Notes: generated by a model from the sequence alone, not told the origin. DNA of 64,000 bases from Pseudomonas lurida (GCF_002563895.1 NZ_PDJB01000001.1:5191501-5255500), one strand, 5' to 3'. Positions 38,956 to 49,445 are shown, counted from the first letter of the stretch. Made by a program: numbers and translations.

Positions 38956-40047
38956 TCAAACGCCCCGTTCAACCTGCGCAAACACCTCGCGAAACCGCGC
39001 CATCTCCCGCTTGTTCCCCACGGTCACCCGCACCCACTGGGGCCAGTCCTTCCACACCCGCCCGATCATCACGCCTTGCGCCGCCAGTGCCTCGATCACC
39101 TGCTCCGCCGGTTGTTTCACGTCGATCATGAAACAGTTGGCCTGTGACGCCGTGCACGTGAACCCACGCTCTTGCAGCCAGGCCACGGTCTCATCGCGCT
39201 GTTGTTGGTTGAGCGCCTTGCGTTGTGGCAGCAGTTTCACGTCTTCCAGGCTGGCGAGGCCGCCGAGCAAGGTGGTGCCCGCCGGGACGTTATCACCGCC
39301 GAACACCGCCAGCCGCTCCAGCAGCGCCGGGTGACCGATCGCCAGGCCCAGGCGGGCGCCGGCCATGCCGTAGATTTTCGAGAAGGTGCGCAGCACCAGC
39401 AGGTCATCGTGGTCCTTGACCCAACTGACGACGCTGGGCACGTCGGCGAAGTCGATATAAGCCTCGTCCACCACCAGCACGCTGCCTTTGGGTTTCTCCG
39501 CCAATGCCTGGCGGATGGCCTCGGTGGGGGTGATGGTACCGGTGGGGTTGTTGGGGTTGCACAGGTACAACATGCCGGCCTCGGGGTCGGCGGCGAGCAT
39601 GGCCGGAATATCGTGGGCGTGGTCGGCGCTCAGGCTGACTTCCTTCACCGGTGCCTTGTTCGACTCGGCCGCCTGGCGCGGTACTTCGTAGGACGGTGTG
39701 GCCATCACCAGCCCTCGGGTCTGGCGGGTAAATGCCAGGACGGCATAGCGCAGGGCTGCCATGGAGCCCGAAAACACCGCCACCTGCTCTTCCGACAGGC
39801 CTTGCTGCTGGGCAAACAGCGCGGCCAGGGCGTACATGTGTTTGTAGGGATAACGCCCGGATGCGGCAACTCCCTGCTGCATGGCCTCACGGGCGGCCCG
39901 TGAGGGTCCGTAGGGGCTTTCGTTGTAGTTGAGCAGCACCTTGTCAGTCGTGTTCGACGGCGGGCTGGCAACAGCCCAATCAAGGCGCCCCAGCAAAGGC
40001 AGGGCGGCGCCCAGGGCGAGAAGGGACCGACGACTTACGCTCACCAT
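38956..40047 (-). CDS. Tat-exported PLP aminotransferase, PtaA-like
   Basis: 363 aa from the ATG at 40047; the frame extends 31 codons further but this start gives a twin-arginine signal (SRRSLLALG, cleavage near ASP-25). The mature part is a HisC-like fold I aminotransferase with NPNNPTGT, the DEAYIDF motif and the PLP Lys in RTFSKIYGMAGARLG. Few such enzymes are exported; the known example in P. fluorescens is PtaA, which transaminates the glutamate side chain of pyoverdine in the periplasm. Assignment to PtaA is likely but not proven. Confidence 0.85.
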   Translation of the reverse strand: MVSVSRRSLLALGAALPLLGRLDWAVASPPSNTTDKVLLNYNESPYGPSRAAREAMQQGVAASGRYPYKHMYALAALFAQQQGLSEEQVAVFSGSMAALRYAVLAFTRQTRGLVMATPSYEVPRQAAESNKAPVKEVSLSADHAHDIPAMLAADPEAGMLYLCNPNNPTGTITPTEAIRQALAEKPKGSVLVVDEAYIDFADVPSVVSWVKDHDDLLVLRTFSKIYGMAGARLGLAIGHPALLERLAVFGGDNVPAGTTLLGGLASLEDVKLLPQRKALNQQQRDETVAWLQERGFTCTASQANCFMIDVKQPAEQVIEALAAQGVMIGRVWKDWPQWVRVTVGNKREMARFREVFAQVERGV

Positions 40048-40142
40048 GTGGCTACTCCTTGTTGGCGGGTGATGGATTCGCACAGCGCGTACAGAGAGGT
40101 ATGACGAGAAGTACGCCCGCGAATTTAAACCCACGCCCAAGA

Positions 40143-40181
40143 AAAAGCCCCGCGCTTCTCTCGAAGGCGGGGCTTTTTCAC
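40143..40181 (-). terminator. Terminator of the cyo operon
   Basis: AAAAAGCCCCGC and GCGGGGCTTTTT form a long stem, with A and T runs on both sides, directly after the cyoE stop. It can work in both directions. Confidence 0.92.
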
Positions 40182-40192
40182 TGCGGTACCGC

Positions 40193-41080
40193 TCAGTGAG
40201 CGTAGGTCAGCAACAGCTCTTTCGGCACTTGGAAATCCAGGGACATCATCACGCTGAGCGCGGTGATGGTGAAGATCGAGAACACGAACAGCTTGCGCGC
40301 CCAGACGGTGTCGTCCACCGCCTTGTAGCCGGTCCAGGCCATGTACAACCAGTACATGCCCATGGCCGCGGCGACGGCAAGGTAGCTCATGCCGGCGTAG
40401 CCACTGAAGGTCAACATCAAGGTCGCCACGAGGAAGGCCAGGATGTACAGCAGGATGTGTTTCTTGGCGACCTGGATGCCGCGTTTGACCGGCAAGACCG
40501 GAATCGAAGCAGCCAGGTAGTCATTGAAGCGGAAAATCGCGATGGCGTAGGAATGCGGCATCTGCCACAGGCTGAACATCACCAGTAGCGTCAGCGCGGC
40601 CATGTCGAAGCTATTGGTTACAGCCACATAACCAATCACCGGCGGCATCGCCCCCGACAGACTGCCCACCAGCGTGCCGTGAACCGACTTGCGCTTGAGG
40701 TACAGGCTGTAGAGGCCGACGTAGATGACAAAGCCGATCACGGCAAACAGCGCCGCCAGCGGATTGGCCACCTTGTACAACAATGCCACACCGGCAACAC
40801 CCAGGACGGTCGCGTAGATCAGTGCCAGTTTCAGGGAGATGAGGCCCTGGACCAGCACGCGATTCTTGGTGCGCTCCATCTTGATATCGATGTCACGGTC
40901 GATGCAGTTGTTGAACACACATCCGGAAGCTACCACCAGGGATGTGCCGATCATTGCAGCCAGGAAGATGGCCAGATCGACATGTCCCTTGGAGGCCAGG
41001 AAGAAACCGCCCGCCACAGAAAGCACGTTACCGAAAATGATCCCCGGTTTGGTGATTTGGATAAAGTGCTTAAGCGACAT
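40193..41080 (-). CDS. cyoE: Heme O synthase CyoE
   Basis: A 295-aa UbiA-family membrane enzyme that farnesylates protoheme to heme O, needed by the bo3 oxidase. It has about nine membrane segments and the Asp-rich motif [15 protein letters not shown] near residue 57, and a second LPVKRG motif near 196. Last gene of cyoABCDE, 11 bp after cyoD. Confidence 0.97.
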   Translation of the reverse strand: MSLKHFIQITKPGIIFGNVLSVAGGFFLASKGHVDLAIFLAAMIGTSLVVASGCVFNNCIDRDIDIKMERTKNRVLVQGLISLKLALIYATVLGVAGVALLYKVANPLAALFAVIGFVIYVGLYSLYLKRKSVHGTLVGSLSGAMPPVIGYVAVTNSFDMAALTLLVMFSLWQMPHSYAIAIFRFNDYLAASIPVLPVKRGIQVAKKHILLYILAFLVATLMLTFSGYAGMSYLAVAAAMGMYWLYMAWTGYKAVDDTVWARKLFVFSIFTITALSVMMSLDFQVPKELLLTYAH

Positions 41081-41091
41081 CGGGTCTTACC

Positions 41092-41433
41092 TCACTTCGC
41101 CATCATGAACGTATGGATGCTGAACATGATCCATATCGACAGGCCAACCAGCAGCAGGATTACTAAGCCTGCGAACACGAACGCAATCACGTTATCGCGC
41201 TGCTCTTTAGAACGATCCAGGTGCAGGAAGTACACCAGGTGAACCAGAACCTGAATCACCGCGAATGCCAGCACGATCATCAGAGTGATCGACTTCGGCA
41301 GGGTCGGGTACATCACCAGACCGAACGGGATGAGCGTCAGGATTACCGACAGGATGAAGCCGATAGCGTACGACTTAACGCTGCCGTGGCTCGCATCATG
41401 GCTGTCATGGTCATGGGAGTGTGCATTAGCCAT
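41092..41433 (-). CDS. cyoD: Cytochrome bo3 quinol oxidase subunit IV
   Basis: A 113-aa small membrane subunit with a His/Asp-rich N-terminus (HSHDHDSHD) and three membrane segments. It assists assembly of the CuB centre. Its start overlaps the cyoC stop by 1 bp. Order and size match the family. Confidence 0.96.
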   Translation of the reverse strand: MANAHSHDHDSHDASHGSVKSYAIGFILSVILTLIPFGLVMYPTLPKSITLMIVLAFAVIQVLVHLVYFLHLDRSKEQRDNVIAFVFAGLVILLLVGLSIWIMFSIHTFMMAK

Positions 41434-42059
41434 TACAGAGTCCCCATCAGGTAAACAACGGTGAAGACGCAGATCCAGACCACGTCCAGGAAGTGCCAGA
41501 ACAGGCTCAGGCAGCTCAGGCGAGTCTTGTTGGTGTTGGTCAGGCCGTGTTTATTGACCTGATACATCATCACCGCCATCCACAGCAGGCCGGCAGTTAC
41601 GTGCAGACCGTGGGTGCCTACCAGCGTGAAGAACGCGGACAGGAAGCCGGAACGGTGCGGGCCGTAGCCTTCGGAGATCAGCAGGTGGAACTCGTTGATC
41701 TCCATGCCGATAAAGCCCAGGCCGAACAGGAAGGTCAGTGCCAACCAGCTCAGTACGCCTTTCTTGTTGCCCTTGTAGAAGGCCAACATGGCGAAGCCGT
41801 AGGTGATCGAACTGAACAACAGCAAGGCGGTTTCGCCGAGCACGTAGGGCAGTTCGAAGATGTCGTGGCCCGACGGGCCACCCGCTACGTTGTTTACCAG
41901 TACCGCGTACACCGCGAAGATCGACGCAAACAAGATGCAGTCGGTCATCAGGTAGAGCCAGAAACCGAAAACGGTCATCGGCCCCGAGTCGTGGTGATGG
42001 TCATCGTGCCCATGGTCATCGACATGGGCGTGTCCAGCATTGGTCACTAAGTTCGACAT
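41433..42059 (-). CDS. cyoC: Cytochrome bo3 quinol oxidase subunit III
   Basis: 208 aa with five membrane segments and an N-terminal His-rich stretch ([15 protein letters not shown]). The heme-copper oxidase subunit III signature is visible as [14 protein letters not shown] near residue 140. Three bp after cyoB. Confidence 0.97.
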   Translation of the reverse strand: MSNLVTNAGHAHVDDHGHDDHHHDSGPMTVFGFWLYLMTDCILFASIFAVYAVLVNNVAGGPSGHDIFELPYVLGETALLLFSSITYGFAMLAFYKGNKKGVLSWLALTFLFGLGFIGMEINEFHLLISEGYGPHRSGFLSAFFTLVGTHGLHVTAGLLWMAVMMYQVNKHGLTNTNKTRLSCLSLFWHFLDVVWICVFTVVYLMGTL

Positions 42060-42062
42060 GGT

Positions 42063-44081
42063 TTAAGCCTGTTCCAACGAGGTTTCTACACGGTTGGCCG
42101 GGATTTTCTTCTCGGCGACCAGGCGAGCGTGTTGCTCGGCTTCGATGCGTTCGATCGTCTCGACCGGCACCATGTAGCCTTGATCATCACGTGCAGCGTG
42201 GACGATGAAGTAGCCGATGGTGCCCACCAGGCTCGCGATTGCCAGCCACCAGATGTGCCAGATCATCGCGAAACCGAACACGGTCAACAGCGCACCCATC
42301 ACCACGCCAGTGGCGGTGTTGTTTGGCATGTGGATCGGTTCGTAGTGCTTAGGACGCTGGTACGCAGTACCGTCTTCCTTGGCTTCGGTGAACGCATCAA
42401 TGGTGTTCGCAGTAGGGATCACGGCGAAGTTGTAGAACGGTGGTGGCGACGAAGTCGACCATTCCAGGGTGTGGCCATTCCATGGGTCACCGGATTCGCA
42501 AGCGTTCTGCTTACGGTCACGGATACTCACGTACAGCTGGATCAGCTGGCAGGCAATACCCACAGCGATCATCACCGCACCGAACATGGCGACGTACAGG
42601 TACGGCACCCACTCAGGGTTGGTGGTGGCGTTCAGACGACGGGTCATGCCCATGAAGCCCAGAGCGTAGAGCGGCATGAACGCGACGAAGAAGCCCGAGA
42701 TCCAGAACCAGAATGCAGCCTTGCCCCAACCTTCGTGCAGCTTGAAGCCGAACGCTTTCGGGAAGTAGAAGCTGAAACCAGCGATGTAACCGAATACAGC
42801 ACCACCGATGATCACGTTGTGGAAGTGAGCGATCACGAACAGGCTGTTGTGCAGTACGAAGTCAGCACCCGGGATGGCCAGCAGTACGCCGGTCATGCCG
42901 CCGATGGCGAAGGTCACCATGAAGCCCAGGGTCCACAGGACTTGGCTGGTCATGCGCAGACGACCGTGGTAGATGGTGAACAGCCAGTTGAATAGCTTCA
43001 CCCCCGTCGGGATGGAAATCAGCATCGTCGCCAGGCCGAAGAAGGCGTTGACGCTGGCCCCCGAACCCATGGTGAAGAAGTGGTGCAGCCAAACCATGAA
43101 GCCCAGTACAGAGATCGCGCCCGATGCGTAAACCATCGAGTGGTGACCGAACAGGCGCTTGCCGGTAAAGGTCGAGATCACTTCGGAGAAGATACCGAAC
43201 GCTGGCAGGATCAGGATGTACACCTCAGGGTGACCCCATGCCCAGAACAGGTTCACGTACATCATTGGATTGCCACCAAGTTCGTTGGTGAAAATGTGGA
43301 AATCCAGGTAACGGTCAAGCGACAGCAGCGCCATGGTAGCGGCCAGGATCGGGAACGAAGCCACGATCAGGACGTTTGCCCAGGTGCAGGTCCAGGTGAA
43401 GATCGGCATGTCCATCAGTTTCATGCCAGGGGCGCGCATCTTCAGGACGGTGGCCAGGAAGTTGACCCCCGTCAATGTCGTCCCGAGCCCTGATAACTGT
43501 AGCGCCCAGATGTAGTAGTCCACACCCACGCCAGGGCTGTATTGCAGGCCCGACAATGGCGGATACGCAACCCAACCGGTCTTGGCGAATTCGCCGACGC
43601 CCAGGGAAACGTTGATCAGCACTACGCCGGAAACCAGCAGCCAGAAGCTCAGGGAGTTCAGGAACGGGTAGGCAACGTCACGGGCACCAATCTGCAGCGG
43701 CAAGGCAAGGTTCATCAAGCCGGTGAAGAATGGCATCGCCATGAAGATGATCATGATCACACCGTGGGCGGTGAAGATCTGGTCATAGTGTTCAGGTGGC
43801 AGGTAGCCAGGCGAACCCTCGGTGGCCATGGCCAACTGGGTACGCATCATGATGGCGTCGGCAAAACCACGCAGCAGCATGACCATGGCAACGATGACGT
43901 ACATGACGCCGATTTTCTTGTGGTCGACCGAAGTCAGCCACTCGGTCCACAGGTAGGTCCACTTCTTGAAATAAGTGATTGCTGCAAACAGTGCCAGACC
44001 ACCCAGCGCGATCATGGCGATGGTCACCATTACGATCGGCTCGTGGAACGGGACCGCATCCCAACTTAATTTACCAAACAT
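42063..44081 (-). CDS. cyoB: Cytochrome bo3 quinol oxidase subunit I
   Basis: The 672-aa catalytic subunit that reduces O2 and pumps protons. It has about 15 membrane segments. The heme b, heme o3 and CuB ligands lie in [31 protein letters not shown] (cross-linked His-Tyr region), HHFFTMG and [13 protein letters not shown]. The length matches E. coli CyoB. Three bp after cyoA. Confidence 0.98.
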   Translation of the reverse strand: MFGKLSWDAVPFHEPIVMVTIAMIALGGLALFAAITYFKKWTYLWTEWLTSVDHKKIGVMYVIVAMVMLLRGFADAIMMRTQLAMATEGSPGYLPPEHYDQIFTAHGVIMIIFMAMPFFTGLMNLALPLQIGARDVAYPFLNSLSFWLLVSGVVLINVSLGVGEFAKTGWVAYPPLSGLQYSPGVGVDYYIWALQLSGLGTTLTGVNFLATVLKMRAPGMKLMDMPIFTWTCTWANVLIVASFPILAATMALLSLDRYLDFHIFTNELGGNPMMYVNLFWAWGHPEVYILILPAFGIFSEVISTFTGKRLFGHHSMVYASGAISVLGFMVWLHHFFTMGSGASVNAFFGLATMLISIPTGVKLFNWLFTIYHGRLRMTSQVLWTLGFMVTFAIGGMTGVLLAIPGADFVLHNSLFVIAHFHNVIIGGAVFGYIAGFSFYFPKAFGFKLHEGWGKAAFWFWISGFFVAFMPLYALGFMGMTRRLNATTNPEWVPYLYVAMFGAVMIAVGIACQLIQLYVSIRDRKQNACESGDPWNGHTLEWSTSSPPPFYNFAVIPTANTIDAFTEAKEDGTAYQRPKHYEPIHMPNNTATGVVMGALLTVFGFAMIWHIWWLAIASLVGTIGYFIVHAARDDQGYMVPVETIERIEAEQHARLVAEKKIPANRVETSLEQA

Positions 44082-44084
44082 CGT

Positions 44085-45026
44085 TTACTCCTCTGCCCCA
44101 GCAGTTGAATGCGAGCCCGTGTCAGAACCTTCAACCGCGGCCACTTCTTTCTTCTCGTGCTTGACCGGCTTGCCTGGCTTCATACCTTCGTACTTGTCGA
44201 CGATTTTCTGAAACAGGTTCGGCTCATACGCGGAGTACAGGGCGACTGGGTTGTTCTGGCTCGGTTTGGTCAGGGCGTCGTATTCAGCTTGATCAAGCTG
44301 TTTAGGTGCGGCCTTGACTTCGGCTACCCAGGCGTTGAAATCTTCCTGGCTCGTCGAGATCGCTTTGAATTTCATGCCGGTGAAGCCAGCGCCGCTGTAG
44401 TTCGCGGAGATGCCTTCCATTTCAGCTTTTTCGTTGGCGATCAGGTGCAGTCGGGTCTGCATGCCTGCCATCGCGTAGATCTGGCCGCCCAGGGCTGGGA
44501 TGAAGAACGAGTTCATCACGGCGTCGGAGGTGATCCGGAAGTTGAGCGGGGTGTTCTCCGGGAAACGGATCTGGTTCACCGTGGCGATACCCAGGTCCGG
44601 GTAGATGAACAGCCACTTCCAGTCCAGCGCGACCACTTCGATATTGATCGGCTTGACGTCGGATTCCAGCGGACGGTAAGGGTCCAGCTCGTGGGTCGAC
44701 TTATAGGTGATGTAACCCAAGGCGATGATGATGAGGATCGGGACCAGCCACACCGCGATTTCAATCTTGGTGGAGTGCGACCACTTCGGCGCGTAGGTCG
44801 CGCTGGTGTTCGACGCACGGTATTTCCAGGCGAAGGCGAAGGTCATGATGATCACAGGGACCACGACCAGCAGCATCAGCAGGGTGGCAGTGATGATCAG
44901 GTTTCGTTGATCCAGACCGATCTGTCCTTTCGGGTCCATCAAGGTCCACTTGCAGCCTCCCAGCATTAACATCATGCCAAGCAGCGGCAAAAAGCCTAGT
45001 AATCGGGGGTACCTGTTTTTACTCAT
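44085..45026 (-). CDS. cyoA: Cytochrome bo3 quinol oxidase subunit II
   Basis: 313 aa from the ATG at 45026, preceded by an AGAGG site; the frame is open 18 codons further. It is a lipoprotein subunit: signal ending in LGGC (Cys25), a second membrane pair, and a periplasmic cupredoxin domain without the copper ligands, as in quinol-type oxidases. First gene of the operon. A ~335-bp leader region with no gene precedes it. Confidence 0.97.
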   Translation of the reverse strand: MSKNRYPRLLGFLPLLGMMLMLGGCKWTLMDPKGQIGLDQRNLIITATLLMLLVVVPVIIMTFAFAWKYRASNTSATYAPKWSHSTKIEIAVWLVPILIIIALGYITYKSTHELDPYRPLESDVKPINIEVVALDWKWLFIYPDLGIATVNQIRFPENTPLNFRITSDAVMNSFFIPALGGQIYAMAGMQTRLHLIANEKAEMEGISANYSGAGFTGMKFKAISTSQEDFNAWVAEVKAAPKQLDQAEYDALTKPSQNNPVALYSAYEPNLFQKIVDKYEGMKPGKPVKHEKKEVAAVEGSDTGSHSTAGAEE

Positions 45027-45765
45027 CTCACGACCTCTAAAGCAGCTTGCGCAATGCAGTTGGGTTTTGATCGCCAACACTTCACCCTGCCAAGGGTTGG
45101 CATTTCTCTTCGATTGAATAAGAGCCTGCCCGTCACGCCATAACGGGGCGTTTCACGGACCTGCGGTGAGTTCTTATTCGATTTCGTGGTTAAAGGCCTT
45201 GTTACAGACCAATTCCATTTGGTGCGGATAGTTGAAAGGCTGCCGGAACCTTGGGGTCGCACAGAGCCATCCATCTGCCCCTCGACCGCTCCAGTGCTCA
45301 AATATTGAACAGCACCAGACATTCAGTGCGGGCGATTGTAGTTAGCTAGCGATGTATAAACCATGTCTGATAAAGAAATAATTTTTATCGATTACAGCAA
45401 TAATCCTTCACCATTATTGCAACGGTTCGCGATCTTATCGCGTTCGATTCCTCGCAAAAACCACAAAAATTGCCGTGTTATTGAGCAATCCATGGCCACC
45501 CTTACAGCGCGTAGGGGCATGCCAAACCGATGCAACCCCCCATAAAACAAGGCATTCGGACATCACCGAATCGCTGGCGCGGCGCGAGGTTCGGGTGCTC
45601 GCCAGAACCACGAACTGACAGCACATCTTGACCGTTTTATGCAAATTTAAGCGGCGGTCTAGCGGGTCAGAAACGTCCTGCGACAGCTTCCGTGTGACAA
45701 CATGTCGCACGCTGCGCGCAGCCGAAATTGTCCGGCGTCACGTTCTATTCACAAATCCCTACACG
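45027..45765. promoter_or_regulatory. Long intergenic region upstream of cyoA
   Basis: No supported gene is seen in about 740 bp. It must hold the cyo promoter on the minus strand; a TACAAT that could be a -10 lies at 45336-45341, with a weak -35. An 8-bp perfect hairpin (GCAATAAT/ATTATTGC) lies at 45397-45420. The first half is AT-richer than the surroundings. Confidence 0.4.
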
Positions 45766-45811
45766 TAAAAACGCCCCGGCCTTCGTTCAAGAACGACCGG
45801 GGCGTTTTGCA
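45766..45811 (-). terminator. Terminator after dsbB
   Basis: AAAACGCCCCGG pairs with CCGGGGCGTTTT around a 17-nt loop that itself can form a smaller CGTTC/GAACG stem. It lies about 20 bp after the dsbB stop on the minus strand and has A/T runs on both sides. Confidence 0.88.
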
Positions 45812-45830
45812 GTAGCAGGTCACGCGGGTG

Positions 45831-46337
45831 TCAGGCTTTGCGCTGGCGATTGCGGTAGATACCCAGCGGCACCAGGATCACCGTCAACACGAACGCAACC
45901 AGTGCCCACTGTGCCAGGGACAGGCCAAGTACCGGGGGGTAGGGGGTGCTGCAGAAGCCATCGACCTGGAAGCCCAGCGGGAACACTTTCGCCAGGGGCA
46001 GATCGTCGACGATCGGTTGCAGCACATCGATGCCGCAACTGACCTGAGGAAAGAACTGGGTGTACACGTGGTGGCCGGCGGCGGCTACCCCGCCGAGGGC
46101 GCTGAGTATCACCAGGCCTTCAAACAGCGTGAGAGCGCCTTTGGTGCGCATGGCCGCGCCGATGAACGCGAAGATCGCAATCAACAGCAAGGCGTAGCGT
46201 TGCAGGATACACAGCGGGCATGGCGCCTCGCCCAGCACCACCTGCATGTAAAGCGCACCGCCGATCAGCGCCAGGCAGATAATGCCCAGTAACACCAGAA
46301 AGCGCCGCTCCCTGCCTAAACGCAATTCGTCACTCAT
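45831..46337 (-). CDS. dsbB: Disulfide bond formation protein DsbB
   Basis: 168 aa from the ATG at 46337, which has a ribosome site (GGGAAACGGAG). It is a four-helix membrane protein that reoxidises DsbA and passes electrons to quinone. Redox pairs: CPLC near residue 38 in the first periplasmic loop, and Cys in QVSCGIDVLQ and GFCSTPYP in the second. Alone between REP repeats and the cyo leader. Confidence 0.95.
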   Translation of the reverse strand: MSDELRLGRERRFLVLLGIICLALIGGALYMQVVLGEAPCPLCILQRYALLLIAIFAFIGAAMRTKGALTLFEGLVILSALGGVAAAGHHVYTQFFPQVSCGIDVLQPIVDDLPLAKVFPLGFQVDGFCSTPYPPVLGLSLAQWALVAFVLTVILVPLGIYRNRQRKA

Positions 46338-46450
46338 CTCCGTTTCCCTTTGTTTGGTTGTGCCAATGGCCGCAAGTTTACACACAGGCAGTGGTTTAAA
46401 CAGAAAGGGGTTAACGGGGGATTAATCCAGGGAAATGTTGTGACGGGGCG

Positions 46451-46528
46451 GACGCCATCGCGGGCAAGCCCGGCTCCCACAGGGGATCGTGTTTCCCTGT
46501 GGGAGCCAGGCTTGCCCGCGACGGCGCC
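46451..46528. repeat. REP pair with outward-facing arms
   Basis: Two arms of the GTGGGAGCC.GGCTTGCCCGCGA type in inverted orientation with only about 10 bp between. It lies between hmp and dsbB and can form a long hairpin. Confidence 0.92.
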
Positions 46529-46550
46529 GACTCGGTGTATCGGTGAAACT

Positions 46551-47732
46551 CTATTCCAGGGCAGCGGCCGGGCCGAAGAATTCGTAGCGGCTTTGTGTCT
46601 CGGGCACGCCCAAGGCCTTGAGGTGGCGCTTGATCGCGGCCATGAAGCCTTTAGGGCCGAGGAAGTAGGCATCCAGGTCGCGCTGCTCGGGCAACCAGGC
46701 GGCCAGTTGGTCCTGGCTCAGCAGGCCGACCTTGTCCGCTGCGGGGCTTACGCCGTCGTCCTCGGCGTAGCAGTAGTAGCGCTTGAGCTGTGGATGCTTG
46801 GCGGCCAGGGTGTCTACCCAGTCGCGGAATGCATGCACGCCGCCGTTACGCGCACAGTGGATGAAGTGCACCGGACGCTGAGTGGCCAGGGCGGCCTCGA
46901 GCATCGGCAAGGTCGGTGTGATGCCGACGCCGCCGCTGATCAGCACCAGTGGTTTGTCGCTGGCCGCCAGGGTGAACTCACCCGACGGCGGGAACAGGTC
47001 GATGGTCGCCCCGACATGCACTTGGTCGTGCAGGTAGTTGGACACCCGCCCACCCGCTTCGCGCTTGACGCTGATGCGGTACAGGCCGGCATCGGTCAGG
47101 GCCGACAGGGAATAGTTGCGGCGCACTTCCTCGCCATCCAGCACCAGCTTCATGCCGATGTATTGACCCGGTGCCGCGGCGAGTATCGGCCCGTTGTCCA
47201 CCGGGGCGAAATAGAACGAGATGATTTCGTCGCTTTCCTCCACCCGCTTGACCAGCAGGAACGGCCGCGCCCCCCGCCAGCCGCCAGGCGCCTGGGCTTT
47301 CTCTGCATAAATGGCCGCCTCGGCGCCGATCAGGATGTCCGCCAACTGGCCGTAGGCCGCGCCCCAGGCACTCATCACCTCAGGGGTCGCAATCTCACTG
47401 CCCAGCACTTCGGAAATGGCGCGCAGCAGGCAGGCGCCGACGATCGGGTAGTGCTCCGGCAGAATCTGCAGGGCCACGTGCTTGTTGATGATCTTGGCCA
47501 CCAGGTCGCCCAACTGGTCCAACTGGTCGATATGCCGCGCGTACATCAACACGCCATTGGCCAGGGCGCGGGGCTGGTCGCCGCTGGCCTGGTGGGCTTG
47601 GTTGAACAGCGGGCGCACCTGCGGGTATTCCGAGAGCATCATGCGGTAGAAGTGGGTGATCAGCGCTTCGCCGCCACTTTCCAGCAGGGGCACGGTGGAT
47701 TTGACGATGGCACGGTCTTGGGCACTAAGCAT
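46551..47732 (-). CDS. hmp: Flavohemoprotein (NO dioxygenase)
   Basis: 393 aa from the ATG at 47732; the frame begins 8 codons earlier. The N-terminal globin domain (1-140) has the proximal His in NKHVALQILPEHYPIVG; the FAD domain (about 150-260) has RNYSLS; the NAD domain has ISGGVGITPTLPML. It oxidises NO to nitrate. Divergent from norR, with a sigma54-type promoter and enhancer sites between. Also called fhp in pseudomonads. Confidence 0.96.
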   Translation of the reverse strand: MLSAQDRAIVKSTVPLLESGGEALITHFYRMMLSEYPQVRPLFNQAHQASGDQPRALANGVLMYARHIDQLDQLGDLVAKIINKHVALQILPEHYPIVGACLLRAISEVLGSEIATPEVMSAWGAAYGQLADILIGAEAAIYAEKAQAPGGWRGARPFLLVKRVEESDEIISFYFAPVDNGPILAAAPGQYIGMKLVLDGEEVRRNYSLSALTDAGLYRISVKREAGGRVSNYLHDQVHVGATIDLFPPSGEFTLAASDKPLVLISGGVGITPTLPMLEAALATQRPVHFIHCARNGGVHAFRDWVDTLAAKHPQLKRYYCYAEDDGVSPAADKVGLLSQDQLAAWLPEQRDLDAYFLGPKGFMAAIKRHLKALGVPETQSRYEFFGPAAALE

Positions 47733-47772
47733 GGGGAGCCTCCTGGGCTTCTTCAAGGATTACCCTGGCTTA

Positions 47773-47788
47773 CTCAGTATTCGTGCCA
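47773..47788 (-). promoter_or_regulatory. Candidate sigma54 promoter of hmp
   Basis: On the minus strand, TGGCACG-N4-CTGA matches the -24 element fully and the -12 element partly. It lies about 40 bp before the hmp ATG. An NorR-type activator, which needs sigma54, is encoded next door. Confidence 0.6.
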
Positions 47789-47829
47789 ACTTATTATTCT
47801 TTGTTTTTCAATGAGTTAAATTAAATGTA

Positions 47830-47866
47830 GTCAGTATGACCTCCTACAACTTATAGTCATAAGGAC
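47830..47866. promoter_or_regulatory. NorR/FhpR binding sites (GT-N7-AC)
   Basis: Two copies of the NorR core GT-N7-AC: GTCAGTATGAC at 47830-47840 and GTCATAAGGAC at 47856-47866, 26 bp apart. They lie upstream of the candidate sigma54 promoter of hmp and directly before norR, so they could serve activation of hmp and autoregulation. Confidence 0.65.
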
Positions 47867-47880
47867 TACAAGGAGTCATT

Positions 47881-49425
47881 ATGACTGCGCAACCGCTGCT
47901 CACCACCCTCTTGCCTCTGGTCGCCGACCTGTCCCGCGAGCTGCCCGAAGGCGAGCGTTACCGCCGCCTGCTGCAAGCCATGCGCGCCCTGTTGCCCTGC
48001 GATGCCGCCGCACTGTTGCGCCTGGACAGTGACTGGCTGGTGCCGCTCGCCGTGGATGGCTTGAGCGCCGACACCTTGGGCCGGCGCTTCAAGGTCAGCG
48101 AGCATCCGCGTTTTGCCGTGCTGCTCAGTAGCCCTGGCCCCACGCGTTTTGACAGCGACAGCGAATTGCCCGACCCCTACGACGGCCTGGTGGATGGCTT
48201 GCATGGGCACCTGGAAGTGCACGATTGCATGGGTTGCCCGCTGTTCGTCGACGACCAGCCCTGGGGCCTGCTGACCTTGGACGCCTTGGACACCGAGCGC
48301 TTCGAGCGCGTGGAACTGGACGCCCTGCAAGCCTTCGCCAGCCTCGCCGCCGCCACCGTCAACGTCGCCGAGCGCATCGAGCGCCTGGCCCTGCGCGCCG
48401 AAGACGAACACCAGCGTGCCGAGATCTACCGTCAGGCCAGCGGCCAGCAGCACAAGGAAATGATCGGCCAGAGCAAAAGCCACAAGCGCCTGGTAGAAGA
48501 GATCAAGCTGGTGGGCGGCAGCGACCTCACCGTGCTGATCACCGGCGAGACCGGGGTGGGCAAGGAACTGGTGGCCCAGGCCCTTCACGCGGCGTCGCCC
48601 CGCGCCGATAAACCGCTGATCAGCCTCAACTGCGCCGCCCTGCCGGAAACCCTGGTGGAGAGCGAGCTGTTTGGCCATGTGCGCGGCGCCTTCACCGGCG
48701 CCTTGAACGAACGGCGTGGCAAATTCGAGCTGGCCAATGGCGGCACGTTGTTTCTGGACGAAGTCGGCGAACTGTCGCTGACGGTGCAAGCCAAGCTGCT
48801 GCGCGTGCTGCAAAGTGGCCAGTTGCAGCGCTTGGGCTCGGACAAGGAACACCAGGTGGACGTGCGCCTGATCGCTGCCACCAACCGCGACCTCGCCGAC
48901 GAAGTGCGCAATGGTCGCTACCGCGCGGACTTCTATCACCGCCTCAGCGTGTACCCGCTGCAAGTGCCCGCATTGCGCGAACGCGGGCGTGATGTGTTGT
49001 TGCTGGCCGGCTTCTTTCTTGAACAGAACCGCTCACGCATGGGCCTGGGCAGCCTGCGCCTGACCAGCGATGCCCAGGCGGCGCTGCTGGCCTATAACTG
49101 GCCGGGCAATGTACGGGAGCTGGAACATTTGATCGGACGCAGCGCACTCAAAGCCCTGGGGAATTGTCGCGAACGGCCGAAGATTCTGAGCCTGAATGCC
49201 CAGGACCTGGACCTGCCCGATGTGAGCGCGCCACTGATCGAAGCGTCGGCCGACACGGCCCCCATCGTCACCGGCGACCTGCGCCAAGCCACGGAGCACT
49301 ATCAACGCCAGGTCATCAGCGCCTGCCTGGAACGCCACCAGCACAACTGGGCCAGCGCCGCCCGCGAACTGGGCCTGGACCGCGCCAACCTAGGCCGCAT
49401 GGCCAAGCGCCTGGGCATGAAATAA
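47881..49425 (+). CDS. norR: NO-responsive sigma54 activator NorR/FhpR
   Basis: 514 aa. An N-terminal GAF domain (about 20-165) with the NO-sensing iron site region (DSELPDPYDGL and HDCMGC) is followed by an AAA+ domain (Walker A GETGVGKE near 222; GAFTGA near 270 for sigma54 contact; arginine-rich GNVRELEHLIGRS) and a Fis-type HTH at the C-terminus (HNWASAARELGLDRANLGRM). It should activate the divergent hmp gene when NO is bound. Confidence 0.95.
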   Translation: MTAQPLLTTLLPLVADLSRELPEGERYRRLLQAMRALLPCDAAALLRLDSDWLVPLAVDGLSADTLGRRFKVSEHPRFAVLLSSPGPTRFDSDSELPDPYDGLVDGLHGHLEVHDCMGCPLFVDDQPWGLLTLDALDTERFERVELDALQAFASLAAATVNVAERIERLALRAEDEHQRAEIYRQASGQQHKEMIGQSKSHKRLVEEIKLVGGSDLTVLITGETGVGKELVAQALHAASPRADKPLISLNCAALPETLVESELFGHVRGAFTGALNERRGKFELANGGTLFLDEVGELSLTVQAKLLRVLQSGQLQRLGSDKEHQVDVRLIAATNRDLADEVRNGRYRADFYHRLSVYPLQVPALRERGRDVLLLAGFFLEQNRSRMGLGSLRLTSDAQAALLAYNWPGNVRELEHLIGRSALKALGNCRERPKILSLNAQDLDLPDVSAPLIEASADTAPIVTGDLRQATEHYQRQVISACLERHQHNWASAARELGLDRANLGRMAKRLGMK

Positions 49426-49445
49426 CCAGATAACTCCAATCCAAA

